Shown: positions 12,028 through 20,228, counted from the stretch's first letter. The stretch is 64,000 nucleotides of DNA from JAXLSZ01 sp046330315 (GCA_046330315.1 JAXLSZ010000011.1:1-64000); one strand, 5' to 3'. The notes: a model not told the origin generated them from the sequence alone. Made by a program: numbers and translations.

Positions 12028-12033
12028 TAGGTT
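12028..12033 (+). promoter_or_regulatory. -10 box that fixes the gmk start
   Basis: TAGGTT ends seven bases before the GTG at 12041. The alternative TTG at 12032 would lie inside this box, so 12041 is preferred. Confidence 0.6.
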
Positions 12034-12040
12034 GGCGGGC

Positions 12041-12625
12041 GTGTCCAAGGTCTTCGTCATCACCGGTCCCTCGGGCGTGGGCAAAGGGACGCTGATCGCC
12101 GAGCTGCTGCGGCGAGTTCCCGGCCTCGAGCTCTCGGTCTCGGCGACCACCCGCTCTCCCCGCGGGGGAGAGAAGCCCGGCCGCGACTACCACTTCCTCG
12201 AGCCGGCCGAGTTCGACCGCCGCGCCGCGGCGGGCGAGTTCCTCGAGTTCGCGACCTACTCGGGCAACCGCTACGGCACCCTGCGGGAGGAGGTCGAGCG
12301 CCGGTTGGGGGCGGGCCGGTCCGTGGTGCTGGAGATCGAGGTTCAGGGCGCCAGGCAGGTGCGGGCTGCGATGCCGGAGTCGGTCGGGGTCTTCATCGCC
12401 CCTCCCGAGCCGGCCGCGCTGCGCCGGCGCCTGGAGGCCCGGGGAACCGACAGCGCCGAGGCGATAGACGCCCGCCTCGCCGTCGCCGCCCAGGAGCTCG
12501 CCGCCCAGGACGAGTTCCGCTACCTGCTGGTCAACGACGACCGCGGTCGCGCCGCGGCCGAGCTGGAGCGCATCGTGCGGGATGAGCTGGGGGACGGGGA
12601 GGACCCGCCCGCGGCGCCTCGGTGA
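12041..12625 (+). CDS. gmk: Guanylate kinase
   Basis: Phosphorylates GMP to GDP with ATP. The P-loop GPSGVGKGT is at residues 9-17 and the GMP-binding segment SATTRSPRGGEKPGRDYHF follows from about residue 35. The 194-residue length is typical. GTG 12041 is chosen for its spacing from TAGGTT and because it gives the standard short N-terminus. The final codons and stop are part of a tandem repeat that continues downstream. Confidence 0.95.
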   Translation: MSKVFVITGPSGVGKGTLIAELLRRVPGLELSVSATTRSPRGGEKPGRDYHFLEPAEFDRRAAAGEFLEFATYSGNRYGTLREEVERRLGAGRSVVLEIEVQGARQVRAAMPESVGVFIAPPEPAALRRRLEARGTDSAEAIDARLAVAAQELAAQDEFRYLLVNDDRGRAAAELERIVRDELGDGEDPPAAPR

Positions 12626-12727
12626 GCGGCCCGCAGGCCCCGTCCGCGGCGCGGCCCGCAGGCCCCGTCCGCGGCGCCTCGGTGAGCGGCCCGCAGGCCC
12701 CGTCTGCGACCCCTCGGTGAGCGGCCC
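12611..12727 (+). repeat. Tandem repeat duplicating the gmk stop region
   Basis: A 34-base block at 12611-12644, which carries the last gmk codons and its TGA, is repeated exactly at 12671-12704 (period 60). A shorter copy of the CCTCGGTGAGCGGCCC part lies at 12712-12727. Sub-copies of GCGGCCCGCAGGCCCCGTC occur three times. The array fills most of the gmk-rpoZ spacer. Confidence 0.9.
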
Positions 12728-12737
12728 GGCACAAGGG

Positions 12738-12768
12738 TTGCGCCGCCGCCGCGGCCGATCTCTACAAT
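12738..12768 (+). promoter_or_regulatory. Promoter of rpoZ
   Basis: TTGCGC (12738-12743) and TACAAT (12763-12768) are 19 bases apart. The rpoZ ATG follows ten bases after the -10 box without a Shine-Dalgarno sequence. Confidence 0.6.
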
Positions 12769-12778
12769 CGGCCGCCGG

Positions 12779-13012
12779 ATGATCAAGCCACGTGTAGACC
12801 GCCTGCTCGCCAACTGCGACTCCCACTACGCAGCCGTGGTGATCGCCTCCAAGCGGGCCAGGCAGATCAACAGCTACTACCACAACCTCGTGGAGGGCAA
12901 CTTCGGCGAGTACCCGCCGCCGATGGTGCCCGCCGAGAGCGGCCACAACTACCTGTCGGTCGCCCTCGAGGAGCTCGCCGAGGGCAAGCTCTCCTACGAG
13001 TACCGCCACTAG
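12779..13012 (+). CDS. rpoZ: RNA polymerase omega subunit
   Basis: A 77-residue protein with the conserved omega features: an N-terminal MIKPRVDRLLANCDSHYAAVVIASKRARQIN pattern (helix with KRARQIN, residues 25-31) and a C-terminal KPLSVALEEL-like segment, here YLSVALEELAEGKLSYEY. Omega helps assemble and stabilise RNA polymerase. The start follows TACAAT by ten bases. It lies between gmk and coaBC as in other Actinobacteria. Confidence 0.93.
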   Translation: MIKPRVDRLLANCDSHYAAVVIASKRARQINSYYHNLVEGNFGEYPPPMVPAESGHNYLSVALEELAEGKLSYEYRH

Positions 13013-13045
13013 CGGCGAGGCGCCGGGGGCGCGAGGAGGACCTTG

Positions 13046-14296
13046 ATGGCCCGGATCCTGCTTGGCGTGAGCGGTGGGATCGCCGCCTACAAGTCGCTCG
13101 AGCTGGCCCGTCTCGCCACAACCGCCGGCCACGGGGTGCGGGTGCTGATGAGCGAGAGCGCGGGGCGCTTCGTCGGTGCGGCCTCCTTCGAGGGGATCGT
13201 CGGAGCCCCGGTGCTGGTCTCCGAGTTCGAGCGCGACCCGATGCGGGGCGCCTTCCCCGGCGACCCGGTGCCCGACCACGACCCGATCTCCCACCTGGAG
13301 GTGGTCTCCAACGCCGACGCCTACCTCGTCGCCCCGGCCTCGGCCAACACGATCGCCAAGCTCGCCGCGGGGATGGCGGACTCGATGCTGACCGTCGCCT
13401 TCCTCGCCTGCGCCGCGCCACGGCTGGTGGCCCCCGCGATGAACGACCGCATGTACGCCGACGCCGCCACCCGGGAGAACCTCCGGGTCCTGCGCGAGCG
13501 CGGCGCGACGGTGATCGAGCCCGAGGTCGGGGCGCTTGCCTCGCGGGGGGAGCACGGCGCCGGGCGCCTTCCCGATCCGGCCGACCTCCTGGCCCGCATC
13601 GAGGCGGCGCTGCCGGCCGGGGAGCGGCCCTGGGACGGGATGAGGGTGCTGGTCACGGCCGGCGGCACCAGAGAGCCGATCGACCCGGTCCGCTTCGTCG
13701 GCAACCGCTCCAGCGGGCGGATGGGCCTGGCCCTGGCCGCGGCGGCCGCCCGGCGGGGGGCCGAGGTCACCCTGATAGCGGCGAACGTGGACCGCCCCGC
13801 GCACCCCGGCGTCCACCGGCTCGACGTCTCCACCGCGGCCGAGCTGGAGGCGGCGGTCGCGGCGGAGTTCCCGTCCGCCCACCTGCTGCTGATGGCTGCC
13901 GCGCCCGCCGATTTCCGCCCCCGCAGCCCCGAGCCGGCAAAGCTGCGGCGCGGCGGCGAGCCCCTCGAGCTCCTCCTGGAGCCGACCGCCGACATCCTCG
14001 CCGCCGTCTCGGCCGGCCGGCGGCCCGGACAGACCGTCGTCGGCTTCGCGGCCGAGGTGGGGCCGGAGGGCCACGCCAGCGCCCGGGAGAAGCTGGAGCG
14101 CAAGGGGGCCGACCTGATCGTGCTCAACGACGTCTCCGATCCCGAGATCGGGTTCGAGTCCGAGCGGAACGCGGTGACGATCGTCGAGCCCTCGGGGGAG
14201 CTGGAAGTGCCGGCGGACACCAAGGACGCGATCGCCGAGGCGATCCTCGACCGGGTCGGCGAGCTTCGCGGGCAAGGCGCCGCGCGGCCCGCCTGA
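13046..14296 (+). CDS. coaBC: Bifunctional phosphopantothenoylcysteine decarboxylase / phosphopantothenate-cysteine ligase
   Basis: Carries out two steps of coenzyme A synthesis. The N-terminal flavoprotein half starts LLGVSGGIAAYKSLEL and contains the PAMNDRMY motif; the C-terminal ligase half starts near residue 198 with VLVTAGGTREPIDPVR and contains the NRSSGRMG loop. Length 416 residues is normal. ATG 13046 is preferred over the adjoining TTG 13043 because GAGGAGG at 13033-13039 is six bases upstream. This is one of the few genes here with a strong ribosome binding site. Confidence 0.95.
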   Translation: MARILLGVSGGIAAYKSLELARLATTAGHGVRVLMSESAGRFVGAASFEGIVGAPVLVSEFERDPMRGAFPGDPVPDHDPISHLEVVSNADAYLVAPASANTIAKLAAGMADSMLTVAFLACAAPRLVAPAMNDRMYADAATRENLRVLRERGATVIEPEVGALASRGEHGAGRLPDPADLLARIEAALPAGERPWDGMRVLVTAGGTREPIDPVRFVGNRSSGRMGLALAAAAARRGAEVTLIAANVDRPAHPGVHRLDVSTAAELEAAVAAEFPSAHLLLMAAAPADFRPRSPEPAKLRRGGEPLELLLEPTADILAAVSAGRRPGQTVVGFAAEVGPEGHASAREKLERKGADLIVLNDVSDPEIGFESERNAVTIVEPSGELEVPADTKDAIAEAILDRVGELRGQGAARPA

Positions 14297-14312
14297 GCCG
14301 GGTTCTCGCCCC

Positions 14313-14318
14313 TACACT
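14313..14318 (+). promoter_or_regulatory. -10 box of the TPR gene
   Basis: TACACT ends six bases before GTG 14325, consistent with a leaderless start. No strong -35 box is seen. Confidence 0.5.
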
Positions 14319-14324
14319 GGGCCG

Positions 14325-14708
14325 GTGGCCGAGACCGCCGACACGACCCGTGAGTCCACGTACCGCCTCTGGCGGCGCGGTGTCGAGCTGCTCGAGGACG
14401 GCAGCTTCGGCGAGGCGACGGTCCCGCTCGCCGAGGCTGCCCGCCGCGCCCCCGAGAAGAGCAGCGTGCGCGAGGCGCTGGGCCGCGCCTACTTCCGCAA
14501 CCGCCGATTCGCGGAGGCGGCGGCCGAATTCGAGGCCGTCGTGGAGACCCACCCGGTCAACGACTACGCCCACTTCTGCCTCGGCCGGGCGCTCAGCAAG
14601 ATCGGCGAGACCCGGCGCGCCAGGCACCACCTCGCCCTCGCCTCCAACCTGCGCCCCGAGCGCCGCGACTACCGGATCTACCGCGAGCGCCTCGCCCGCG
14701 GCGGCTGA
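14325..14708 (+). CDS. Small TPR-repeat protein
   Basis: A 127-residue protein with two to three tetratricopeptide-like helical repeats (around residues 15-45, 47-80 and 81-112; the second carries AYFRNRRFAEAAAEFEAVVETHP). No signal peptide or membrane segment is seen, so it is probably a cytoplasmic protein-protein interaction factor. GTG 14325 is supported by the TACACT box. It stands between coaBC and dtd; no specific function can be assigned. Confidence 0.8.
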   Translation: MAETADTTRESTYRLWRRGVELLEDGSFGEATVPLAEAARRAPEKSSVREALGRAYFRNRRFAEAAAEFEAVVETHPVNDYAHFCLGRALSKIGETRRARHHLALASNLRPERRDYRIYRERLARGG

Positions 14709-14717
14709 CGCCGGGCC

Positions 14718-15134
14718 TTGAGGGCGGTTGTCCAGCGAGTCACGCGGGCCTCGGTCTCGGTGGACGGGGAGAGGATCGCCGAGATCGGCCCCGGGATGCT
14801 CGTCCTGCTCGGAGTCGCCGAGGGGGACGGGCCCGAGCAGGCCGACCGGATCGCCGCCAAGCTCGCGAGGCTGCGGATATTCGACGACGCCGAGGGACGG
14901 ATGAACGAGCCGCTCGGTGCCGGGGAGGTCCTCTGCGTGAGCCAGTTCACCCTCTGCGCCGACACCGCCAGGGGCAACCGGCCGAGCTTTGCCTCCGCCG
15001 CTCGCCCCGAGGTCGCCGAGCCCCTCTACGAGCGGGTCTGCGAGGCGCTGGGCGCCAAGCGCGGCGCCTTCGGGGAGCGGATGAGCGTGGAGATCGCAAA
15101 CGACGGCCCGGTGACCCTGACGCTGGAGGCCTGA
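14718..15134 (+). CDS. dtd: D-aminoacyl-tRNA deacylase
   Basis: Hydrolyses D-amino acids from mischarged tRNA. The 138-residue sequence begins RAVVQRVTRASVSVDGE and contains the catalytic SQFTLCADTARGNRPSF region (residues about 74-90) with the SQFTL and NRPSF motifs of the family; the Gly-cisPro motif appears as GPVTL near the end. TTG 14718 gives the conserved N-terminus. It follows the TPR gene by nine bases and may be co-transcribed with it. Confidence 0.93.
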   Translation: MRAVVQRVTRASVSVDGERIAEIGPGMLVLLGVAEGDGPEQADRIAAKLARLRIFDDAEGRMNEPLGAGEVLCVSQFTLCADTARGNRPSFASAARPEVAEPLYERVCEALGAKRGAFGERMSVEIANDGPVTLTLEA

Positions 15135-15150
15135 GGCGCCGCCCGGGGGC

Positions 15151-15180
15151 TTGTGCGCAGGCGCGGGACGGGGCTATACT
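15151..15180 (+). promoter_or_regulatory. Promoter of the rimP-nusA-infB operon
   Basis: TTGTGC (15151-15156) and TATACT (15175-15180) are 18 bases apart. Predicted transcription start is near 15187, giving a leader of about 70 bases that contains the rimP attenuator hairpin. Confidence 0.7.
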
Positions 15181-15216
15181 GGACGCAGCTTTTCCACGTC
15201 TATGATCCGTGTCGAG

Positions 15217-15241
15217 AAGTGGGCCTTGCCCACTTTTTTTT
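15217..15241 (+). terminator. rimP-leader type intrinsic terminator/attenuator
   Basis: AAGTGGGC (15217-15224) pairs perfectly with GCCCACTT (15229-15236 by overlap with the T run starting at 15228) around a CTT loop, followed by a run of T to 15241. This is the form of the rimP-leader RNA, a conserved element upstream of rimP operons in many bacteria and predicted to be an attenuator. It lies between the promoter and the rimP ATG, so read-through rather than initiation probably sets rimP-nusA-infB expression. NusA, encoded downstream, is a plausible effector (inference). Confidence 0.82.
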
Positions 15242-15256
15242 CGCCCCGGAGAGGGA

Positions 15257-15706
15257 ATGCGCAGAACCGAAGAAGACCTCCGAATCCACGTCTCCAGCCG
15301 CCTCGCCGACCTCGATCCGTCGATCGAGCTGGTCGCGGTGGAGCCCTCGGGGCCGGAGTCGCTGAGGGTTTTCGTGGACCATCCCGACGGAGTCGACCTG
15401 GCCCTCTGCGAGCGGGTCACGGAGGCGCTCTCCGACCTGCTCGAGGACTACTCGCTGGAGGTCTCCTCCCCGGGCCCCGACCGCCCCCTCTCCAGGCCGG
15501 AGCACTTCCGCCGCTACCTGGGGCGGCGGGCGCGGGTTCGCACCCGCGAGGCGATCGGCGGCAGGCGGAACTTCACCGGGACGATCGACGCCGCCGACGA
15601 CGACGGCGTGCGGATGGTCCTCGGCGAGGGGCCCGTGACGATTCCCCACGAGCGGATCCAGCGCTCCAATCTCGTGCCCGAAATCCCGGAAGGAGCAAGC
15701 AAGTGA
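15257..15706 (+). CDS. rimP: Ribosome maturation factor RimP
   Basis: A 149-residue assembly factor for the 30S subunit. It contains LEDYSLEVSSPGPDRPL (residues about 64-80), the hallmark SSPGxDRPL motif, and an N-terminal region with VEPSGPESLRVFVD. ATG 15257 follows GAGAGGG closely and lies 16 bases after the attenuator. It overlaps nusA by four bases (GTGA). Confidence 0.94.
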   Translation: MRRTEEDLRIHVSSRLADLDPSIELVAVEPSGPESLRVFVDHPDGVDLALCERVTEALSDLLEDYSLEVSSPGPDRPLSRPEHFRRYLGRRARVRTREAIGGRRNFTGTIDAADDDGVRMVLGEGPVTIPHERIQRSNLVPEIPEGASK

Positions 15707-17376
15707 GCAAGGAGATCGTCGAGGCGGTCAGGGCCCTCGAGCAGGAGAAGGGGATCTCGGCGGACACGCTGATGGACGCCCTCGAGGACGCCCTTCTCTC
15801 CGCCTACAAGAAGACCCCGGGGGCGGCCAAGTACGCGCGGGTCGACCTCGACCACCAGACGGGCGACTTCCGGGTCTTCGAGCTGATCCTCCCCCCCGAG
15901 CTCGAGGAGAAGCTGCTCGCCGAGGCGGCCGAGGAGGAGGAGCCCGAGATCGACCCCGAGACGGGCGAGATGCGCGAGCCGGTCGAGCCCGAGCTCGACC
16001 CCGAGATGCTCGCTCCCTACTCCGAGCAGATCACCAGCCGCGACGTCACCCCCGACGACTTCGGGCGGATCGCGGCACAGACCGCCAAGCAGGTGATCCT
16101 GCAGCGGATCCGCGAGGCCGAGCGGGCGATGATGTTCGACGAGTACCAGGACCGGGTCGGTGAGCTGATCACCGGGATCATCCAGCAGTCCGACAAGCGC
16201 TACACGCTGGTGCAGCTCCGAGAGCGGGTCGAGGCGCTGCTGCCCAAGTCCGAGCAGGTCCACAACGAGCGCTACGACCACGGCACCCGGGTGAAGGCCG
16301 TGATCACCGACGTCTCGGACTCGATGAAGGGCCCGAGCATCGTCGTCTCGCGACGCAGCCCGGAGCTGATCAAGAAGCTCTTCGAGCTGGAGGTGCCCGA
16401 GATCGCCGACAAGCTGGTCGAGATCGTCGGCGTGGCGCGCGAGCCCGGCTACCGCTCCAAGATCGCGGTGATCTCCCACGCCGACGGCGTCGATCCGGTC
16501 GGGGCCTGCGTCGGCCCGCGCGGCTCGCGGGTGCGAATGGTCGTCTCCGAGCTGCGCGGGGAGAAGATCGACATCATCCCCCACAACGACGAGCCGGCCC
16601 GTTTCGTGGCCAAGGCACTGTCCCCGGCCCGGGTCCGCGAGGTCCTCGTTGACGACGAGGACAAGCAGGCGACGGTGATCGTCCCGGACGACCAGCTCTC
16701 GCTGGCGATCGGGCGCGACGGCCAGAACGCCCGGCTTGCGGCCCGCCTTACCGGCTGGCGCGTGGACATCAAGTCCGAGACCGAGTTCGCGCAGGAGGAG
16801 GACCAGATCACCTACGAGGGCGAGGAGGACTTCGACGGGCGATGCATGGCGCTGCTCTCCAGCGGTCGCCGCTGCCCGAACGCTGCGGCCTCCGGTTCGA
16901 CCTACTGCGGCCTGCCCCAGCATCAGGCGCTGTCGCGCTTCGAGACCAGCAAGGTGGCCGTCCTCGCCGGGGTCCCGGAGGGTGACGTCTCTGTGCTCGC
17001 CGACCCCGATGCCGACGAGGCGGCGGTGGCGGCGATCGTCGAGGCCGCGCTCGCCGGCTTCGCCGGGGAGGAGGCCGAGGCCGCGAACGAGACGGAGGAG
17101 GCCGCCGAGGCCGCAGGGGAAGACGAGGCTGCAGGGGAGGCTGCAGAGGAAGACGAGGCTGCAGGGGAAGACGAGGCTGCAGGGGAGGCCGCAGAGGAAG
17201 ACGAGGCCGCAGAGGAAGACGAGGCCGCAGAGGAGGCCGCGGAGGAAGACGAGGCCGCAGAGGAAGACGAGGCCGCAGAGGAGGCCGCGGAGGAAGACGA
17301 GGCCGCAGAGGAGGCCGCGGAGGCGGTGCAGGTCGCCGAGCAGGCCGCGGCCGAGGGCACGGAGGTCCAGCCGTAA
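15703..17376 (+). CDS. nusA: Transcription elongation/termination factor NusA with a zinc-knuckle-like insert and acidic repeat tail
   Basis: Binds RNA polymerase and nascent RNA. The N-terminal NusA domain (from SKEIVEAVRALEQEKG), S1 domain (about residues 185-250) and tandem KH domains (GPRGSRVRMV near 266-275; AIGRDGQNARLAARLTG near 333-350) are clear. After these come C381, C391, C402 and H407, spaced like small C3H zinc-knuckles of the form C-x9-C-x10-C-x4-H, a helix-hairpin-like segment and about 85 residues of EDEAAEE repeats. GTG 15703 overlaps rimP. The ylxR gene usually found between nusA and infB is absent. The C-terminal parts are unusual for NusA. Confidence 0.94.
   Translation: MSKEIVEAVRALEQEKGISADTLMDALEDALLSAYKKTPGAAKYARVDLDHQTGDFRVFELILPPELEEKLLAEAAEEEEPEIDPETGEMREPVEPELDPEMLAPYSEQITSRDVTPDDFGRIAAQTAKQVILQRIREAERAMMFDEYQDRVGELITGIIQQSDKRYTLVQLRERVEALLPKSEQVHNERYDHGTRVKAVITDVSDSMKGPSIVVSRRSPELIKKLFELEVPEIADKLVEIVGVAREPGYRSKIAVISHADGVDPVGACVGPRGSRVRMVVSELRGEKIDIIPHNDEPARFVAKALSPARVREVLVDDEDKQATVIVPDDQLSLAIGRDGQNARLAARLTGWRVDIKSETEFAQEEDQITYEGEEDFDGRCMALLSSGRRCPNAAASGSTYCGLPQHQALSRFETSKVAVLAGVPEGDVSVLADPDADEAAVAAIVEAALAGFAGEEAEAANETEEAAEAAGEDEAAGEAAEEDEAAGEDEAAGEAAEEDEAAEEDEAAEEAAEEDEAAEEDEAAEEAAEEDEAAEEAAEAVQVAEQAAAEGTEVQP
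17098..17325 (+). repeat. Acidic coding repeat at the nusA 3' end
   Basis: Units of GAAGACGAGGCCGCAGAG and variants, all multiples of three, encode repeats of EDEAAEEAAEE. The bias to Glu, Asp and Ala makes a long acidic, probably helical or disordered tail. Confidence 0.85.
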
Positions 17377-17378
17377 CG

Positions 17379-19685
17379 GTGGCGAGGAAGCGGGTCCACG
17401 AGATAGCGAAGGCCGAGGGGATCACCAGCAAGGAGTTGCTGGCCGCGCTGAACGCTGCCGGGATCGAGGCCAAGGCCGCTGCCTCCAGCGTCGAGGTCGA
17501 GGACGCCAGCAAGGCCCTCGAGGCCGCCCGGGGCGAGGTCCCCGCCCCCAAGCCGAAGGCCGCCCCCAAGCCGAAGTCCGCCCCCAAGCCGAAGGCCGCC
17601 CCCAAGCCGAAGGCCGCCGAACCCGAGGCGAAGCCGCAGCCGAAGGTCCCGAAGGCTGCGCCGGCCGCAGGGTCTGAGACGACTGGCGAGGCAAGGCCGG
17701 CGCAGCAGGCCGGGACCGGCAGACCGGTCCGCGCGGCCGGGCAGGGCGCGGGGGACGCCAAGGCCGGGGCCAAGAAGCGGCGCCGTGTGGTGATCGACTC
17801 ACAGGCATCCCGGCGCGACCAGATGGGCGGTCCGCCGCCTCAGCGCCCGCCCCGCCGCAGGGGAGGTCGCCGGCGCCGGCCGCTGCTGGAGGAGCCGCCC
17901 AGCGCTCCGGTCGAGGCCGCCGAGCCGGAGGCGACGAAGGTCCCCTCGGGGGCGACGGTCCGCGAGGTCGCCGAACTCCTCGGCCTGGGCAGCGCCGAGG
18001 TGATCAAGAAGCTGATGATGATGGGGGAGATGGCCACGCTCACCCAGACGCTCACCGACGACTCGGTGAAGGCGATCGCCGACGAGTACGACCGCAAGAT
18101 CGAGATCGTGACGGCCGCGGACGAGGAGCCGACCCAGCCGGAGTTCACCGACAGCGAGGGCGAGCTCTCCGACCGCCCGCCCGTGGTGACGATCATGGGA
18201 CACGTCGACCACGGCAAGACCTCTCTGCTCGACGCGATCCGCCAGACCGAGGTTGCGGCGGGCGAGGCCGGCGGGATCACGCAGCACATCGGCGCCTACC
18301 AGGTCCACCACGCCGACAAGACGGTCACCTTTCTCGACACGCCCGGCCACGAGGCCTTCACCGCGATGCGGGCCAGGGGCGCGAGGGTCACCGACGTCGC
18401 GGTGATCGTGGTCGCCGCCGACGACGGCGTGATGCCGCAGACCAGGGAGGCGATCGACCACGCCCGCGCCGCCGACGTCCCGATCCTGATCGCCGTCAAC
18501 AAGGTCGACAAGGAGGGCGCCCAGCCGGACCGGGTCCGGAACGAGCTCTCTTCGGACGGGTTGAGCCCCGAGGAGTGGGGCGGGGACACCGTCTACGTGG
18601 ACGTCTCCGCCAAGACCCACCAGGGACTCGACGACCTTCTGGACATGATCATCCTGGTCTCCGAGCTCGAGGAGCTGCGGGCCAACCCCAGCGCCCCCGG
18701 GTCGGGCACGGTGATCGAGTCACAGCTCGATCCCGGCCGCGGTCCCGTGGTCAGCGTGCTGGTCCAACGGGGGACCCTGGAGGTCGGGGACGCCCTCGTC
18801 GCCGGGTCGAGGTGGGGCCGGGTCCGGGCGATGCACGACTTCAAGGGCGACCGGGTGCAGAGCGCGGGGCCGGGCATGCCGGTCGAGGTCCTCGGCTTCG
18901 ACGGGGTCTGCGAGGCGGGCGAGTTCGTGCAGGCCGTCGAGAACGACCGCCGGGCCCGCCAGCTCGCGCAGGAGCGTGCGAACCGGCTCAAGACCGAGGC
19001 TCTGGCCCGCCGCCAGGCCCGCAAGGTCAGCCTCGACGAGGTCTTCGCCCGTGCCCAGGAGGGCGAGATCAAGGAGCTCAACATCGTTCTCAAGGCCGAC
19101 GTCGCGGGCTCGCTGGAGGCCCTCCAGGACGAGATCGCCAAGGTCCCGCAGGAGCGGGTGGCGATCAACGTGATCCACGCCCAGACGGGTGGCATCAACG
19201 AGTCCGACGTGATGCTCGCCGCGGCCTCCGACGCGATCATCATCGGCTTCAACGTCAGGCCGCTCGCCGACGCTCGCCGCGCCGCGGAGTCGGAGGGCGT
19301 CGACGTCCGCACCTACTCGGTGATCTACAAGGTCACCGAGGATCTCCGCAACGCGATGGAGGGGATGCTGGAGGCGGTCGAGGTCGAGGAGGCGGTCGGG
19401 GAGGCCGAGGTCAAGCAGACCTTCAAGGCGTCCAGGGTCGGGCGCATCGCCGGCTGCGTGGTCAGCGACGGCAAGGTCGCCGGGGACGCGAGCGTGAGGC
19501 TGATCCGCGACGGCACCGTGATCTGGACAGGGCGCCTCGGCTCCCTGCGCCGCTTCAAGGAGGACGTCGAGGAGGTCGAGCAGGGCCAGGAGTGCGGCAT
19601 CGTCCTCGACGGCTACGGCGACGTCAAGGAGGGCGACGTCCTGGAGCTCTTCCGCACCAAGCAGGTCGAGCAGACCCTCGAGTAG
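17379..19685 (+). CDS. infB: Translation initiation factor IF-2
   Basis: GTPase that delivers initiator tRNA to the ribosome. An N-terminal IF2-N motif (KRVHEIAKAEGITSKELL) is followed by an Ala/Pro/Lys linker with four APKPK repeats (about residues 55-80) and a basic RRRG patch. The G domain has GHVDHGKTS at 274-282, DTPGHEAF near 322 and NKVD near 376, followed by domains II-IV. Length 768 residues is normal for Actinobacteria-like IF-2. GTG 17379 follows the nusA stop by two bases. Confidence 0.97.
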   Translation: MARKRVHEIAKAEGITSKELLAALNAAGIEAKAAASSVEVEDASKALEAARGEVPAPKPKAAPKPKSAPKPKAAPKPKAAEPEAKPQPKVPKAAPAAGSETTGEARPAQQAGTGRPVRAAGQGAGDAKAGAKKRRRVVIDSQASRRDQMGGPPPQRPPRRRGGRRRRPLLEEPPSAPVEAAEPEATKVPSGATVREVAELLGLGSAEVIKKLMMMGEMATLTQTLTDDSVKAIADEYDRKIEIVTAADEEPTQPEFTDSEGELSDRPPVVTIMGHVDHGKTSLLDAIRQTEVAAGEAGGITQHIGAYQVHHADKTVTFLDTPGHEAFTAMRARGARVTDVAVIVVAADDGVMPQTREAIDHARAADVPILIAVNKVDKEGAQPDRVRNELSSDGLSPEEWGGDTVYVDVSAKTHQGLDDLLDMIILVSELEELRANPSAPGSGTVIESQLDPGRGPVVSVLVQRGTLEVGDALVAGSRWGRVRAMHDFKGDRVQSAGPGMPVEVLGFDGVCEAGEFVQAVENDRRARQLAQERANRLKTEALARRQARKVSLDEVFARAQEGEIKELNIVLKADVAGSLEALQDEIAKVPQERVAINVIHAQTGGINESDVMLAAASDAIIIGFNVRPLADARRAAESEGVDVRTYSVIYKVTEDLRNAMEGMLEAVEVEEAVGEAEVKQTFKASRVGRIAGCVVSDGKVAGDASVRLIRDGTVIWTGRLGSLRRFKEDVEEVEQGQECGIVLDGYGDVKEGDVLELFRTKQVEQTLE

Positions 19686-19699
19686 CCCGCCGCGCTGCT

Positions 19700-19748
19700 G
19701 GCGAGAGTGAAGATAAGCATCAATACGATGGTCAACTTCACTCTCGCC
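19700..19748 (+). repeat. Dispersed hairpin element, family 1, copy A
   Basis: GGCGAGAGTGAAG (19700-19712) and CTTCACTCTCGCC (19736-19748) form a perfect 13-base inverted repeat. Inside, CATC (19718-19721) and GATG (19727-19730) form a second small stem around AATAC. The internal AAGATAAGCA is shared with copies near 32700 and 49150. The element begins 15 bases after the infB stop. It has no T run, so it is not a standard intrinsic terminator, though a termination role is possible. Confidence 0.8.
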
Positions 19749-19783
19749 GGGGCGGTGCCGGGTGACCTGGCCTCGATCCCGCC

Positions 19784-20083
19784 GTGAGCGCCCACCTGTG
19801 CCTGGTCGAGATCCGCCTGCACTTCGGCGACGTGCACGACCTCAAGGGCAAGCGCAAGCACCTCTCTTCGCTGAAGTCCCAGCTCCGCCAGCGCTTCGGC
19901 GCCTCGGTCGCCGAGACCGAAGGCCATGACAAGTGGCAGCGCGCCACCCTGGTCTGCGCGCTGGTCGGCGGTCGCGAGGTCGCCGATCGCGCCGACGCCC
20001 TGGGTCGGTTCGCGGAGTCTCGGTTTCCGGAGGGGTGCTCCTTCGAGCGGCGGCTGGTCAGCCTGGAAGACCTGACCGGCTGA
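19784..20083 (+). CDS. ylxP: DUF503 family protein (YlxP-like)
   Basis: A 99-residue protein with the DUF503 pattern: an N-terminal LVEIRLHFGDVHDLKGKRKHLSSLKSQLRQRF and a following VAETEGHDKWQRATLVCALV strand. The family commonly sits between infB and rbfA, as here, and is thought to act in ribosome or RNA metabolism, but its biochemical role is not established. GTG 19784 follows hairpin copy A. A 28-base repeat array begins seven bases after the stop. Confidence 0.88.
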   Translation: MSAHLCLVEIRLHFGDVHDLKGKRKHLSSLKSQLRQRFGASVAETEGHDKWQRATLVCALVGGREVADRADALGRFAESRFPEGCSFERRLVSLEDLTG

Positions 20084-20089
20084 CGGTCG

Positions 20090-20228
20090 CGGCTCCCGGC
20101 AGCGCGGGGAGGCCCTTCGGCTCCCGGCAGCGCGGGGAGGCCCTTCGGCTCCCGGCAGCGCGGGGAGGCCCTTCGGCTCCCGGCAGCGCGGGCAGGCCCT
20201 CGGCTCCCGGCAGCGCGGGCAGGCCGTG
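20090..20228 (+). repeat. Five-copy 28-base tandem repeat between ylxP and rbfA
   Basis: Units start at 20090, 20118, 20146, 20174 (27 bases) and 20201. Each opens with CGGCTCCCGGCAGCGCGGG and ends with AGGCCCTT or a variant. The first three units are identical; the last two share a G-to-C change. The array fills the spacer up to the rbfA promoter region. Confidence 0.93.

Noticed and set aside
17098..17325. Acidic repeat at the nusA end considered as a separate gene or sequencing artefact
   Set aside because: The frame is continuous with NusA, all units are multiples of three, and infB follows after two bases, so it is best read as a NusA tail.
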